A stretch of 35,097 nt of DNA, from NCBI GenBank assembly GCA_945879015.1, contig CAMCUO010000029.1, positions 1-35,097 of the forward strand. The letters run 5' to 3'. Positions 27,626 through 34,877 of the stretch are shown in pieces; the stretch's first letter is position 1; each line of letters opens with the position of its first letter. The notes below the pieces were generated by a model that had not been told where the DNA came from, searched no databases, and was given only the letters and a program-made list of their open reading frames with translations. Made by a program: the position numbers and the translations under genes. The DNA is from Chitinophaga pinensis. Lineage in GTDB: Bacteria > Bacteroidota > Bacteroidia > 2-12-FULL-35-15.

Positions 27626-27764
27626 GAATTAAAAAAAGTGCGATGGGAAAAAATAAAAAATACAGAAGAGTAGGCTTGTGGGGTCGGCAAAGAGTCCCTC
27701 GAAAGTCAGGGTTAAATTGTCGGTATATTATGTTTGTCCATCGTGTCAATTTTGTCTGGTTTGG

Positions 27765-27890
27765 CGCCTAGGCGAAGGTGACGATTTCGGAGCTCAATAC
27801 GGTCTACAAACACTGCACTTAATAGAAAGCACAAATGTGCATATAATCAATTCACCGACAACTTCTTAAACCTACTGTGATGGGCTGGTT
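27765..27890. repeat. Decayed third copy of the GGCGAAGGTG structured element
   Basis: GGCGAAGGTGACGATTT (27773-27789) matches the left arm of the elements at 33952 and 34738. CACTTAATAGAAAGCACAAA and CAATTCACCGAC echo their centre and right arm. The inner stem here is GGTGA with TCACC, differing from the other copies but still paired. The outer right arm (CCAAACCC) is lost. Confidence 0.45.
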
Positions 27891-27938
27891 TTTATCTATT
27901 CATCCAATTTCTTTGGTAATTATTTGTAAAGTACATGA

Positions 27939-29249
27939 TTAATTGTTTGCCAATGATTTTTTGAAAACCTCCAATGCTCTTTTTCGTGCAAAATCATGTT
28001 CAACAATCGGAGTCAAATAATCTGGAGTGTAATTTTCAATCCATTTTTTTATATAGAGCCTATCGGGATCAAATTTTTTTGTTTGTTCAGTTGGATTAAA
28101 AATTCGGAAATAAGGTGCGGCATCGCAGCCACAGCCAGCAGCCCATTGCCAGTTTCCGTTGTTGGATGAAAGTTCATAGTCTAAAAGTTTTTCGGCAAAA
28201 TAGGCTTCACCCCATCGCCAGTCAATCAACAGATGTTTTGTTAGAAAACTTGCAACAATCATTCGAACACGGTTGTGCATAAACCCGGTTTGGTTCAGCT
28301 CCCTCATACCTGCATCAACAATAGGATAACCTGTTTCGCCATTGCACCATTTTATAAATTCAGTTTCATTATTTCTCCATTCTATATTTTCGTATTTCTT
28401 TTTGAAACATCTATTTACCACCTGAGGGAATTTATAAAGTATCATCATGAAAAAATCTCGCCAGATTAATTCATTCAACCATTGTTCGTTTGTTTCAAGA
28501 GCCAATGCAGTGAGTTCTCTGACACTTACTGTTCCAAAACGAAGGTGAATACTCAGCTTGCTTGTTCCATTTACAGCCGGTAGATTTCGTGTAAGATGGT
28601 AATTACTAATTATTTTTTTATTGATTTCAGAAGAAGGAATTTCACCAACGGATTTCTCAAATCCTAATTCGAAGAGTGAAGGGCAATGAAAAGGTTTTGT
28701 TTTAAATAAATTAGGGAGTAATTTATTTGATGGAAAAGACTTAACCGTTTCGTTAATTAATTTTTGTTTCCAGATTTTCGAATAAGGAGTGAATATAGTG
28801 TATGGAGTTCCATCTGATTTCATCACTTCATCCTTTTCAAAAATTACTTGGTCTTTAAATGAATGTAAAGAAATACTTTTCGTTTTCAACCATTCTTTAA
28901 TCTTTAAATCTCTTTCAAAAGCATAAGGTTCATAATCGTGATTGGTAAAAACATCTTTTATAGAAAATGAATCGCAAATAATTTTAAAAGCATTCAAAGG
29001 TTCATCATGTATTATTAATAACGATGAATTTTGGTTTTGTAATTCAACGGCTAGGTTGTTTAATGACTGTTGAATGAAAGATACCCGCTTGTCTTTTTTA
29101 TCAGGGAGCTTATCTAAAATATTTTTATCGAAAATAAATACAGGCAAAACAGCCTTTGAATTTTTCAATGCTTCATAAAGCCCATGATTATCGTGCAAAC
29201 GCAAATCTCTACGAAACCAAAATACTGTAACGGCTTCTAAATCTTTCAT
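27939..29249 (-). CDS. phr: Deoxyribodipyrimidine photolyase (class I CPD/cryptochrome family)
   Basis: A 436-residue flavoprotein that repairs UV-induced pyrimidine dimers using blue light. I take the ATG at 29249, giving MKDLEAVTVFWFRRDLRLHD, the canonical N-terminus; the longer frame opens with TTG. The N-terminal antenna-binding alpha/beta domain (about 1-130) is followed by the FAD-binding helical domain: TSKLSIHLRFGTVSVREL, WLNELIWRDFFMMILY, GETGYPIVDAGMRELN, TGFMHNRVRMIVASFL and LSSNNGNWQWAAGCGCDAAP. The tryptophans for electron transfer and the asparagine next to the flavin are present. Class and length agree with bacterial CPD photolyases; a cryptochrome-DASH is less likely because of its length and C-terminal motif. 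Confidence 0.94.
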   Translation of the reverse strand: MKDLEAVTVFWFRRDLRLHDNHGLYEALKNSKAVLPVFIFDKNILDKLPDKKDKRVSFIQQSLNNLAVELQNQNSSLLIIHDEPLNAFKIICDSFSIKDVFTNHDYEPYAFERDLKIKEWLKTKSISLHSFKDQVIFEKDEVMKSDGTPYTIFTPYSKIWKQKLINETVKSFPSNKLLPNLFKTKPFHCPSLFELGFEKSVGEIPSSEINKKIISNYHLTRNLPAVNGTSKLSIHLRFGTVSVRELTALALETNEQWLNELIWRDFFMMILYKFPQVVNRCFKKKYENIEWRNNETEFIKWCNGETGYPIVDAGMRELNQTGFMHNRVRMIVASFLTKHLLIDWRWGEAYFAEKLLDYELSSNNGNWQWAAGCGCDAAPYFRIFNPTEQTKKFDPDRLYIKKWIENYTPDYLTPIVEHDFARKRALEVFKKSLANN

Positions 29250-29375
29250 AACAACTTTATTTTTATGGTTTAAATTTACCAAATCGCTTTTCTAGAGCAA
29301 TTTTTCTGCAGTTAAAAATTGCTTCCAGTTGTTTGTTAATAAATATTGCATTTGCAAATGATCCTATTATTCTTT

Positions 29376-31814
29376 CTAAAATTCAATAATTAAACCTAAT
29401 GTTGGCACAATACTTACGCCCTTGTTTGGCAATATTAGAGGTATTGCATTAGAACCATCTTGCTGAATATCCTTTCCATCTGTTGTTTGAAACCCTTTAT
29501 TGTCAGCAGTTCTTTTAAAAGTATAATCAGGATTACTTTGATTTTTAAAGCCAATTACATTCTGAACATCAAGATAAATGTCAAGGGTTGCTTTCCTGAA
29601 ATTTATTTTTTTATCAAGTCTTAAATCAAGTTGATTAAGTGCAATAAGTCTTTCGCTATTTAGTTTTGAATTGTCAAGTGTGCCTTGTCCAAGAAGCAAA
29701 TAAGTTTGTTGAGAAACGGTCATATCATAAGGCGTGTATGGTGCACCACCTGCAAACCTATACTTTAAGCCGAGTTCCCAACTTTTTTTAAACTTACGGC
29801 CTAGTGTTGCCGAAATTAAATGTTGATTGTCCCATGATGAAGGAATTAAAACTCCGTTGTCTCCTGAAAATTTACTTCTTACAAAAGTGTAACTAACTAC
29901 ATAAAAAATATTTTTGAGTAACTTTTGTTGAACAAAAACTTCAAAACCATAAGTATTTCCTTTACCGGTGCTTTTAATTTTTTCGCTACCGATGGAACCA
30001 AAATTTGCGCCTTGATTTGCTAAAGAAACGCCTGTTGAGGTTGAAACAGGATAAAAGTTATACTCTTTATAAAATCCTTCAAGGGTAACTCTAAATGCTT
30101 CAGTTGGCAAAAACTGTGTTCCTAAAACAAAATGAGTTGACTGAATATACTTCATTGACTTATTTACCAAATCATCGTTAGCATCTTTATAACCAAGTGC
30201 AGTATAAGTTGGGATTTTATAATATGTTCCGATAGAACCTGTCAAGTCGAATTTTTGAGTGATATGATAAGCCAATGAAAGACGAGGCGATAAAGTTTTT
30301 AAAGGGTTATTTCCATCTTTCATAAAAGTATTCATATCAGTTCTAAAACCAACTGAAACCAATAGTTTTTCATCAAAAATATTTTTTGCAATCTGTCCGA
30401 ACAATCCATATTTAAAAAAATCAATATCACTTTTGAATTTTACAAATTGTGCCGGAAGAATCTCATTACCTATACTGTCTTTAGTATTGTTTGTTACCTT
30501 ACTGAATAAATCTGTATTGTATTTTACGTATTGAGCCATTGCCCCAAAAGTTATTTTCCAGTTATTTACATATTTATTGTAATCAAACTTGAATTTATTT
30601 TCAATTTCTTGTGATTTAAGTTTAAAGGTTCTTTGAGATTCAATTTGGTTTTCGTCTTCAAATTTATCCAACCTGTTTTCAAACATATTGCGGCTTGCAA
30701 TAAAATTCAAAAATCCCTTTTTAATTTTTCGATTGAGAATAAATCCTGTTGTGTAATTCCATTGATTTATATAAGGCAATGACCGGGTGATAAAAATATT
30801 TTCAGGTGTGCTGTTTTTAGTTTGTGCAAATTCGAATCTATCTATTGCACCTAATCCAATCGCTGAAAAAGATGTTTTATCATTGAACTTATGCGTAACC
30901 TTATATTGAAAATCATAAAAATTTGGTCTGATTGGTAAATCAATTGCTTTAAAAAGTAAATCTAAATATGATTTTCTGGCTGATAATAAAAAAGTTGTTT
31001 TAGATTTTATTGGACCTTCCAATGTTACTACCGATTCTGTTAAACTTACCCGAACATTTCCAGAAAGCCTTTCTCTGTTTCCATCACGTTGTTTAATTAC
31101 AAACGTTGAAGCCAATGCATTGTCATATCTTGCATCAAAAGCAGATGAAGACAATTTTAAATCTTCAATAAAAGAAACGTTTAGTATTCCTTGTGCACCT
31201 CCAGAACTACCTTGTGTTTGAAAATGATTTAGTACGGGAATTTCAACACCATCTACATAATAAACATTTTCATTTGGAGCACCACCTCTTATAATAATAT
31301 CATTTCTTGATGCACCACCACTGCTGCTGCCTACACCGGGAAGTGTTTGAATAACTCTTGAAACGTCAAAATTACCTCCGGGATTTGCTTTAATTTCTTC
31401 GGTAGTAAGTTGCTGAACTGATAAAGGCGTAATTAAATCCGCTGCCACTGCTGACTTCCCTTTGTCAAAAGTTATAGTTACTTCTTTTAAACTTGTTGCA
31501 CTTTGTTCCAGTTCAAAGTTTACAACTTGAGCATTTCCGGTTGTAACAACAATGTTGAATTTTAACTGAGTTTGATATCCAAGGTAAGATACTTTTAAGT
31601 TGCAATTACCTATTGGAACTTTAAGTTTGTAGTTTCCATCTATATCTGTTGCTGTGCCGTTTGTTGTTTGTTCAACTACGACTAAAGCACCTATTATTGT
31701 TTCTTCGGTGTTCTTGTCTCTTACATTGCCCATAACTACACCAGTAGTTTGTGCGAATGTAGCTTCTAAAATGAACAGGAAATAAATGAGAATTATTATA
31801 ATTTGCTTTTGCAT
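29376..31814 (-). CDS. TonB-dependent outer-membrane receptor
   Basis: An 812-residue outer-membrane receptor. Residues 1-21 are a signal peptide (ending LEATFAQ). A CarboxypepD_reg-like beta domain follows at about 22-110 (VMGNVRDKNTEETIIGALVV, ATDIDGNYKLKVPIGN). The plug domain lies at about 125-235 (IKANPGGNFDVSRVIQTLPG, DIIIRGGAPNENVYYVDGVE). The rest is a barrel of about 22 strands ending in the conserved aromatic strand VSIVPTLGLIIEF. No SusD gene, sigma/anti-sigma pair or surface lipoprotein accompanies it, so it is not part of a polysaccharide locus. The substrate is unknown; siderophores, metals or peptides are possibilities. Confidence 0.93.
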   Translation of the reverse strand: MQKQIIIILIYFLFILEATFAQTTGVVMGNVRDKNTEETIIGALVVVEQTTNGTATDIDGNYKLKVPIGNCNLKVSYLGYQTQLKFNIVVTTGNAQVVNFELEQSATSLKEVTITFDKGKSAVAADLITPLSVQQLTTEEIKANPGGNFDVSRVIQTLPGVGSSSGGASRNDIIIRGGAPNENVYYVDGVEIPVLNHFQTQGSSGGAQGILNVSFIEDLKLSSSAFDARYDNALASTFVIKQRDGNRERLSGNVRVSLTESVVTLEGPIKSKTTFLLSARKSYLDLLFKAIDLPIRPNFYDFQYKVTHKFNDKTSFSAIGLGAIDRFEFAQTKNSTPENIFITRSLPYINQWNYTTGFILNRKIKKGFLNFIASRNMFENRLDKFEDENQIESQRTFKLKSQEIENKFKFDYNKYVNNWKITFGAMAQYVKYNTDLFSKVTNNTKDSIGNEILPAQFVKFKSDIDFFKYGLFGQIAKNIFDEKLLVSVGFRTDMNTFMKDGNNPLKTLSPRLSLAYHITQKFDLTGSIGTYYKIPTYTALGYKDANDDLVNKSMKYIQSTHFVLGTQFLPTEAFRVTLEGFYKEYNFYPVSTSTGVSLANQGANFGSIGSEKIKSTGKGNTYGFEVFVQQKLLKNIFYVVSYTFVRSKFSGDNGVLIPSSWDNQHLISATLGRKFKKSWELGLKYRFAGGAPYTPYDMTVSQQTYLLLGQGTLDNSKLNSERLIALNQLDLRLDKKINFRKATLDIYLDVQNVIGFKNQSNPDYTFKRTADNKGFQTTDGKDIQQDGSNAIPLILPNKGVSIVPTLGLIIEF

Positions 31815-31988
31815 TAAAATATATTTTTCAACTTTTTACTGCCGGTTAGAGCTTGTGTCGTCACCTGTCAAAATTAGCGTTAAATTTTGTGTTTATAGTC
31901 GTTGTGTGTCGAAAAAAAAATGAAAGTGTGTCTTGTCCGCTGGAGTGAAATTCCATCAAGAAAGTAGACAAATAGTTATATAATACGC

Positions 31989-32258
31989 TTAGTAATATAT
32001 ATTCTCGTACGCTATTACATAGGTTTCCACGCCATCTTCTAGAATTTTTTCTTCTACAGGATTACCAATTTTATCAATATATCTTTGAATTACATCTTCG
32101 TTAGCGTATTGACCAACAGTATTAACATAATAGCCCTCGGTCCAAAATTGACCACCCCACAGTTTACTTTTAACTTCTGGGTGAAGACAAATAGTGCTCA
32201 TCACTATTGAAATCCCATAAGTGCTTTTTTTACAGAAATCATAGCGTTGAAGGTTCTT
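31989..32258 (-). pseudogene. 3' fragment of an IS200/IS605-family TnpA (Y1) transposase
   Basis: The open frame reads KSTYGISIVMSTI, PEVKSKLWGGQFWTEGYYV and NTVGQYANEDVIQRYIDKIG. This is the C-terminal third of a Y1 HUH-type TnpA: the W-G-G-x-F-W-x-x-G-Y-Y-V-x-T-V-G block and the following helix that carries the catalytic tyrosine (Q-R-Y). The HUH motif half is missing, and an in-frame TGA lies at 32259-32261. A dispersed hairpin (32267-32308) directly follows the break. It is therefore a remnant, not an active element. Confidence 0.8.
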
Positions 32259-32266
32259 TCAACACA

Positions 32267-32308
32267 GGATTAAATCGAAGTTCCGCTTCGCTACTCTTCG
32301 TTTAATCC
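32267..32308. repeat. Hairpin repeat next to the TnpA fragment
   Basis: GGATTAAATCGAAG (32267-32280) pairs with CTTCGTTTAATCC (32296-32308), with GCTTCGC forming part of the loop. TTATATGTTATGGG follows (32308-32321), so the right end again carries TGTTA shortly before the stop codon of the next minus-strand gene. Confidence 0.6.
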
Positions 32309-32328
32309 TTATATGTTATGGGTAGTGG

Positions 32329-32469
32329 CTATGCAGCTTTCTTCGAGGAAGATTTTGTTTTCTTGTCTTTAAGTTTTTTGATAAACTCACTCAATTCTTT
32401 TTCCTCTTTTTTTGTCAAAGGTCGGCTTTGAATGTAGTCAACATCAAGTTCTTCATTTTTATTTTTCAT
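32329..32469 (-). CDS. 46-residue charged protein, partner of the GNAT-like gene
   Basis: A very short gene, ATG at 32469 and TAG at 32329. It encodes an acidic N-terminal part with DVDYIQSRPLTKKEEKELSE and a lysine-rich tail ending KTKSSSKKAA. The D-V-D-Y-I..P-L-T-x-E-E-E pattern is one I associate with small antitoxin-like proteins of Bacteroidota, but no DNA-binding domain can be recognised. It begins 4 bp after the stop of the 175-residue GNAT-like gene, so the two are translated from one transcript. The helix-forming middle and basic tail would suit a protein that wraps around a partner. Function as an antitoxin is inference only. Confidence 0.65.
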   Translation of the reverse strand: MKNKNEELDVDYIQSRPLTKKEEKELSEFIKKLKDKKTKSSSKKAA

Positions 32470-32473
32470 GATA

Positions 32474-33001
32474 TTAGGATTTAAAATATTTGTTAACGAG
32501 TCTTAAAGCAGCTTCAGTGTTAATAATCATTAAATGATTTCCGTAGTGAATTGCATTTAAGCTTTTTACATAATGGTCGATAAGATTTGTTTTTGAATGG
32601 AAGGAAACAAAGCCATCACTTCCTCTTTGGAATGAAAGTCGGCAAGCAAAAGCTACTAGATTTCCTGCAACTCCTTCATACAGTTTTTCTTTGCCCTTAT
32701 TGAAAGGAGCATTCTCTATTAAATGAAGAAACACATTGTCGGTTCTAACTGTCAAGCTAGCAATTCCTTGAACAATGTTAGCATTGTTTACGATTGTTAA
32801 TTTATATACTTCTCTGTCGGGCAGATTGTGTTCTTCTTTCCAGTTAAAGAACCATCCATTTTTCTTCTGAACTTGCTTTAAATCCTCTTTCGATAAAAGG
32901 GAAACTTCGGTCGGAAAACTGTCTCCGGAGATACTATTTGTAATAGAATTCGTGAGCCGATCTATAATAAAGTCGTTATGATATTTTGTCGTTTTTTTCA
33001 C
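32474..33001 (-). CDS. GNAT-like protein (possible toxin of a two-gene unit)
   Basis: A 175-residue soluble protein initiated at GTG 33001, 7 bp past a TACCTTTA -7-like element. Its C-terminal half looks like the GNAT acetyltransferase core: EGVAGNLVAFACRLSFQRG (about 107-125) takes the place of the pyrophosphate-binding loop and helix, GFVSFHSKTNLIDHYVKS follows as strand, helix and the Y-x-x-x-L element, and HLMIINTEAALRLVNKYF closes it. The loop reads GVAGN instead of the usual QxxGxG/A, so acetyl-CoA binding is uncertain. It is coupled to a 46-residue charged protein downstream. Tight coupling, small size and location among repeats and transposase remnants suggest a toxin-antitoxin-like pair, but this is unproven. 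Confidence 0.6.
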   Translation of the reverse strand: MKKTTKYHNDFIIDRLTNSITNSISGDSFPTEVSLLSKEDLKQVQKKNGWFFNWKEEHNLPDREVYKLTIVNNANIVQGIASLTVRTDNVFLHLIENAPFNKGKEKLYEGVAGNLVAFACRLSFQRGSDGFVSFHSKTNLIDHYVKSLNAIHYGNHLMIINTEAALRLVNKYFKS

Positions 33002-33330
33002 GCTTAAAGGTACAAATAATTACTGTTATTTCCAATTAGAATTTGGAACCCGCCATTACATTTTAAAATCTGTCCGCTTGGTCGATATGAACAGTAATGT
33101 TATGCCTCGGCAAGTGTCGGTTTGGACAAGGCTGTTATGGGTAGGTTAGCTTATCTGTCGAATTGAAAATTAACATTTGAGTCATAAAAAATAGTTAGTA
33201 AAATTAACAACAGCCGAATTTCAAAAAAAAATTTTAAAAGTCAAAACACAACGGTCATAAAGCACAGTTCGTAAAATTTATAACAGTCGCATTTTGACAA
33301 ATATTTTATTTTTTGCTGAATACTAGTTAC
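33002..33330. repeat. Gene-free stretch with TGTTA sites and a degenerate direct repeat
   Basis: The left part holds AATGTTATGCC (33098-33108) and CTGTTATGGG (33131-33140), which resemble the right ends of the structured elements elsewhere in the block. The right part has two imperfect direct copies of about 55 bp, at 33181-33235 and 33254-33309. They share GTCATAAA, AGTT-GTAAAATT, AACA and AATTT/ATTTT, with a period of about 73 bp. No gene is visible. Confidence 0.45.
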
Positions 33331-33585
33331 CTACTTTAAATTTATAACAATCCCTCTCATTTTTCTCTCAGTTTTTCCGTCTGCTTCAATTATTATAACT
33401 TTTTCAATTAAAATCTTTTTTACTTTTTTGGCTTCAAGGGTTTTAAGAACATCCAAAATCTGTTTATTTAATTTGCTGCCTGTGTTCTCATAATCGATAA
33501 ACACTCCTTCTCCTTTACCGTCTGCAGGAGGTATAAGAACAGAAAATATAAAAGATTTTATCTTCAATTCTTTGTAAGGTTGCAC
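33331..33585 (-). CDS. Small soluble protein of unknown function
   Basis: An 84-residue frame with a regular alpha/beta pattern: an N-terminal strand (LKIKSFIFSVLIPP), a glycine-rich turn (ADGKGEGVFIDYENTG), a lysine-rich helix (LNKQILDVLKTLEAKKVKKI) and two C-terminal strands (IEKVIIIEADG, GIVINL). There is no signal peptide, membrane helix or cysteine. I do not recognise a family. It stands alone between repeat DNA and an insertion-sequence remnant, which is typical of accessory DNA. The start at 33585 is the first available codon and lies just past the putative end of the insertion-sequence remnant. Confidence 0.5.
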   Translation of the reverse strand: MQPYKELKIKSFIFSVLIPPADGKGEGVFIDYENTGSKLNKQILDVLKTLEAKKVKKILIEKVIIIEADGKTERKMRGIVINLK

Positions 33586-33605
33586 TATTGTTCTAGTCCC
33601 TTAAA

Positions 33606-33741
33606 TCCTTAGACATGTTTAGACAAAGTTTTTAACTTTAAAACTAGTAAACATGGAAATAAAAAAGAAATAATTTACAATCGAACAAAGAGTTCATATT
33701 GTAAAGGAAGCAGAGCAACTTGGATTCACAGTTTTAGTTTT
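33606..33741 (+). pseudogene. Remnant of an IS3-family orfA (transposase helix-turn-helix protein)
   Basis: From the ATG at 33653 the frame reads MEIKKK, a TAA stop (33671-33673), then FTIEQRVHIVKEAEQLG. This is the N-terminal helix-turn-helix start of many IS3-group OrfA proteins; the match ends at about 33740, where the sequence changes abruptly. The stretch just before it, with TTAGACATGTTTAGACAAAG (33610-33629), looks like an IS3-type terminal repeat. Only about 130 bp of the element remain. Confidence 0.65.
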
Positions 33742-33951
33742 TTATTGCGCGATAGGGAAAGCCTCACGCGCCCTCCTAATTAACATTGTCTGCCGTGCTA
33801 AGATTTGTAGCATTAGTTTGAAAATATAGAAAATGTCGATTTTTATTGGGAACTTTCAAAACTTTAATATTAAGTTTTGAGAAGTAGTCGATAAATTCCT
33901 GTTTTTTTATTTTTGTTAACAAGGTTTTTACACCTAGCACACAGCTTACCG
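33742..33951. other. Gene-free stretch
   Basis: No gene or RNA is visible. A near-perfect palindrome CAAAACTT-TAATATT-AAGTTTTG lies at 33857-33879. The start of the stretch marks the breakpoint of the IS3 remnant. Confidence 0.4.
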
Positions 33952-34085
33952 CTAACGGGTTCGGGCTTGGCGAAGGTGGCGATTTTCACCACAAATGTTG
34001 ATGCGGAGAACCAAACTTTGATTAACCATAAATGTGTCTGCGGAGCACTGAACCGCCACTTTTGCCAAACCCGTGTTAAGGGCTG
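33952..34085. repeat. Structured element A (attC-like), GGCTTGGCGAAGGTGGCG type
   Basis: The left arm CTAACGGGTTC-GGGCTTGGCGAAGGTGGCG (33952-33981) and the right arm CGCCACTTTTGCCAAACCC-GTGTTAAG (34054-34080) form a long imperfect hairpin of 18 pairs (two of them G-U) and one mismatch. The ends are TAAC and GTTA, with spacers of 6 and 2 bases. The centre contains two direct copies of about 24 bp (ACCAcAAATGTtgaTGCGGAG and ACCAtAAATGTgtcTGCGGAG). The right end lies just beyond the stop codon of the T9SS propeller gene. Confidence 0.75.
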
Positions 34086-34087
34086 GC

Positions 34088-34681
34088 TTATTCCTTTATC
34101 ACTTTAAATGCCTGCTTCAAGTTCTCTCCAACACTGAATAAATAAATACCACCTGATAAATTACCTAATTCAATAACTGTATTCTCAGAATTTATTTTTC
34201 CTGTCAAAACTAATTTTCCTGTATTGTCATAAACAGTATAATCCGATCCCAATGATTTTGCGTCTACTTTCACATTGATATGACTATTTGCTGGGTTAGG
34301 ATAAACTGAAAATAAATTGCTCTTGGAAACTTCATTGATACCAACAGTATTTATATTCCATTTCGCAATGTAATTTGCAGGGTTTCCTCCTGCTGTTATA
34401 AACAAACCTCCTGCATAAAGGTCCGTTCCCGATACAGCTAATGCAAGCACATTATTGTTCAGTCCTGTGCTAAGCCCTGTCCAAGAAGACCCGTTCCATT
34501 TTCCAATACTTACACTACCAGAAACATTAAACCCACCACCAGCATAAATGTCAGTACCAGAAACAGCTAATGCCTGCACTTGTCCGCTTAAAGAATCAAG
34601 TGGTGTCCAAGTCTGTCCGTTTACAATTGAAGCTAATCCGAAGGTTGCAATTGCTGTAAAAAGTAAATTTTTCTTTTTCAT
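34088..34681 (-). CDS. Short T9SS-secreted beta-propeller-type protein
   Basis: A 197-residue exported protein. The signal peptide is MKKKNLLFTAIATFGLASIV, cut near NGQ. Two propeller-type repeats follow: VQALAVSGTDIYAGGGF with IGKWNGSSWTGLSTGL, and VLALAVSGTDLYAGGLF with IAKWN. The last 75 residues are a type A T9SS sorting domain, beginning LFSVYPNPANSHINVKV and ending in GIYLFSV..AFKVIKE. It would be exported through the outer membrane by T9SS and attached to the cell surface or released. Relatives normally have many more repeats to close a propeller; two repeats cannot do that, so the gene probably contracted by recombination. It is bracketed by structured elements A and B. Confidence 0.85.
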   Translation of the reverse strand: MKKKNLLFTAIATFGLASIVNGQTWTPLDSLSGQVQALAVSGTDIYAGGGFNVSGSVSIGKWNGSSWTGLSTGLNNNVLALAVSGTDLYAGGLFITAGGNPANYIAKWNINTVGINEVSKSNLFSVYPNPANSHINVKVDAKSLGSDYTVYDNTGKLVLTGKINSENTVIELGNLSGGIYLFSVGENLKQAFKVIKE

Positions 34682-34737
34682 TTTTTGTTTGTTTTTAATT
34701 GTTTAACCATTGGGCAATTTTGTCTTAAGCTTGCCCT

Positions 34738-34868
34738 TAACGTTTTTGGGCTTGGCGAAGGTGGGGATTAAAAAGTACTAAAGTTCAAATTTAGTACAAA
34801 AGCTAATAGAAAGTACAAATGCTCAATTAAGCACAAAAGCCCCACTTTTGCCAAACCCATGTTATATG
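34738..34868. repeat. Structured element B (attC-like), second copy
   Basis: The left arm TTAACGTTTTT-GGGCTTGGCGAAGGTGGGG (34738-34767) and the right arm CCCCACTTTTGCCAAACCC-ATGTTA (34840-34865) have the same layout as element A: TAAC, a 6-base spacer, the stem, a 2-base spacer, and GTTA. Where A has C-G near the inner end of the stem, B has G-C, so pairing is kept. The centre differs and is AT-rich. The right end lies 13 bp past the stop codon of the FAD-oxidase gene. Confidence 0.75.
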
Positions 34869-34877
34869 CTGTTTTTT

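Noticed and set aside
27678..27869. Plus-strand frame of 63 codons between perR and phr
   Set aside because: It overlaps the decayed repeat element and has no protein-like pattern.
33181..33309. CRISPR array
   Set aside because: Only two imperfect copies, no uniform spacers, and no cas genes in the window.
33913..34107. Plus-strand frame of 64 codons through structured element A
   Set aside because: It follows the repeat arms, and the apparent protein is a translation of the hairpin.
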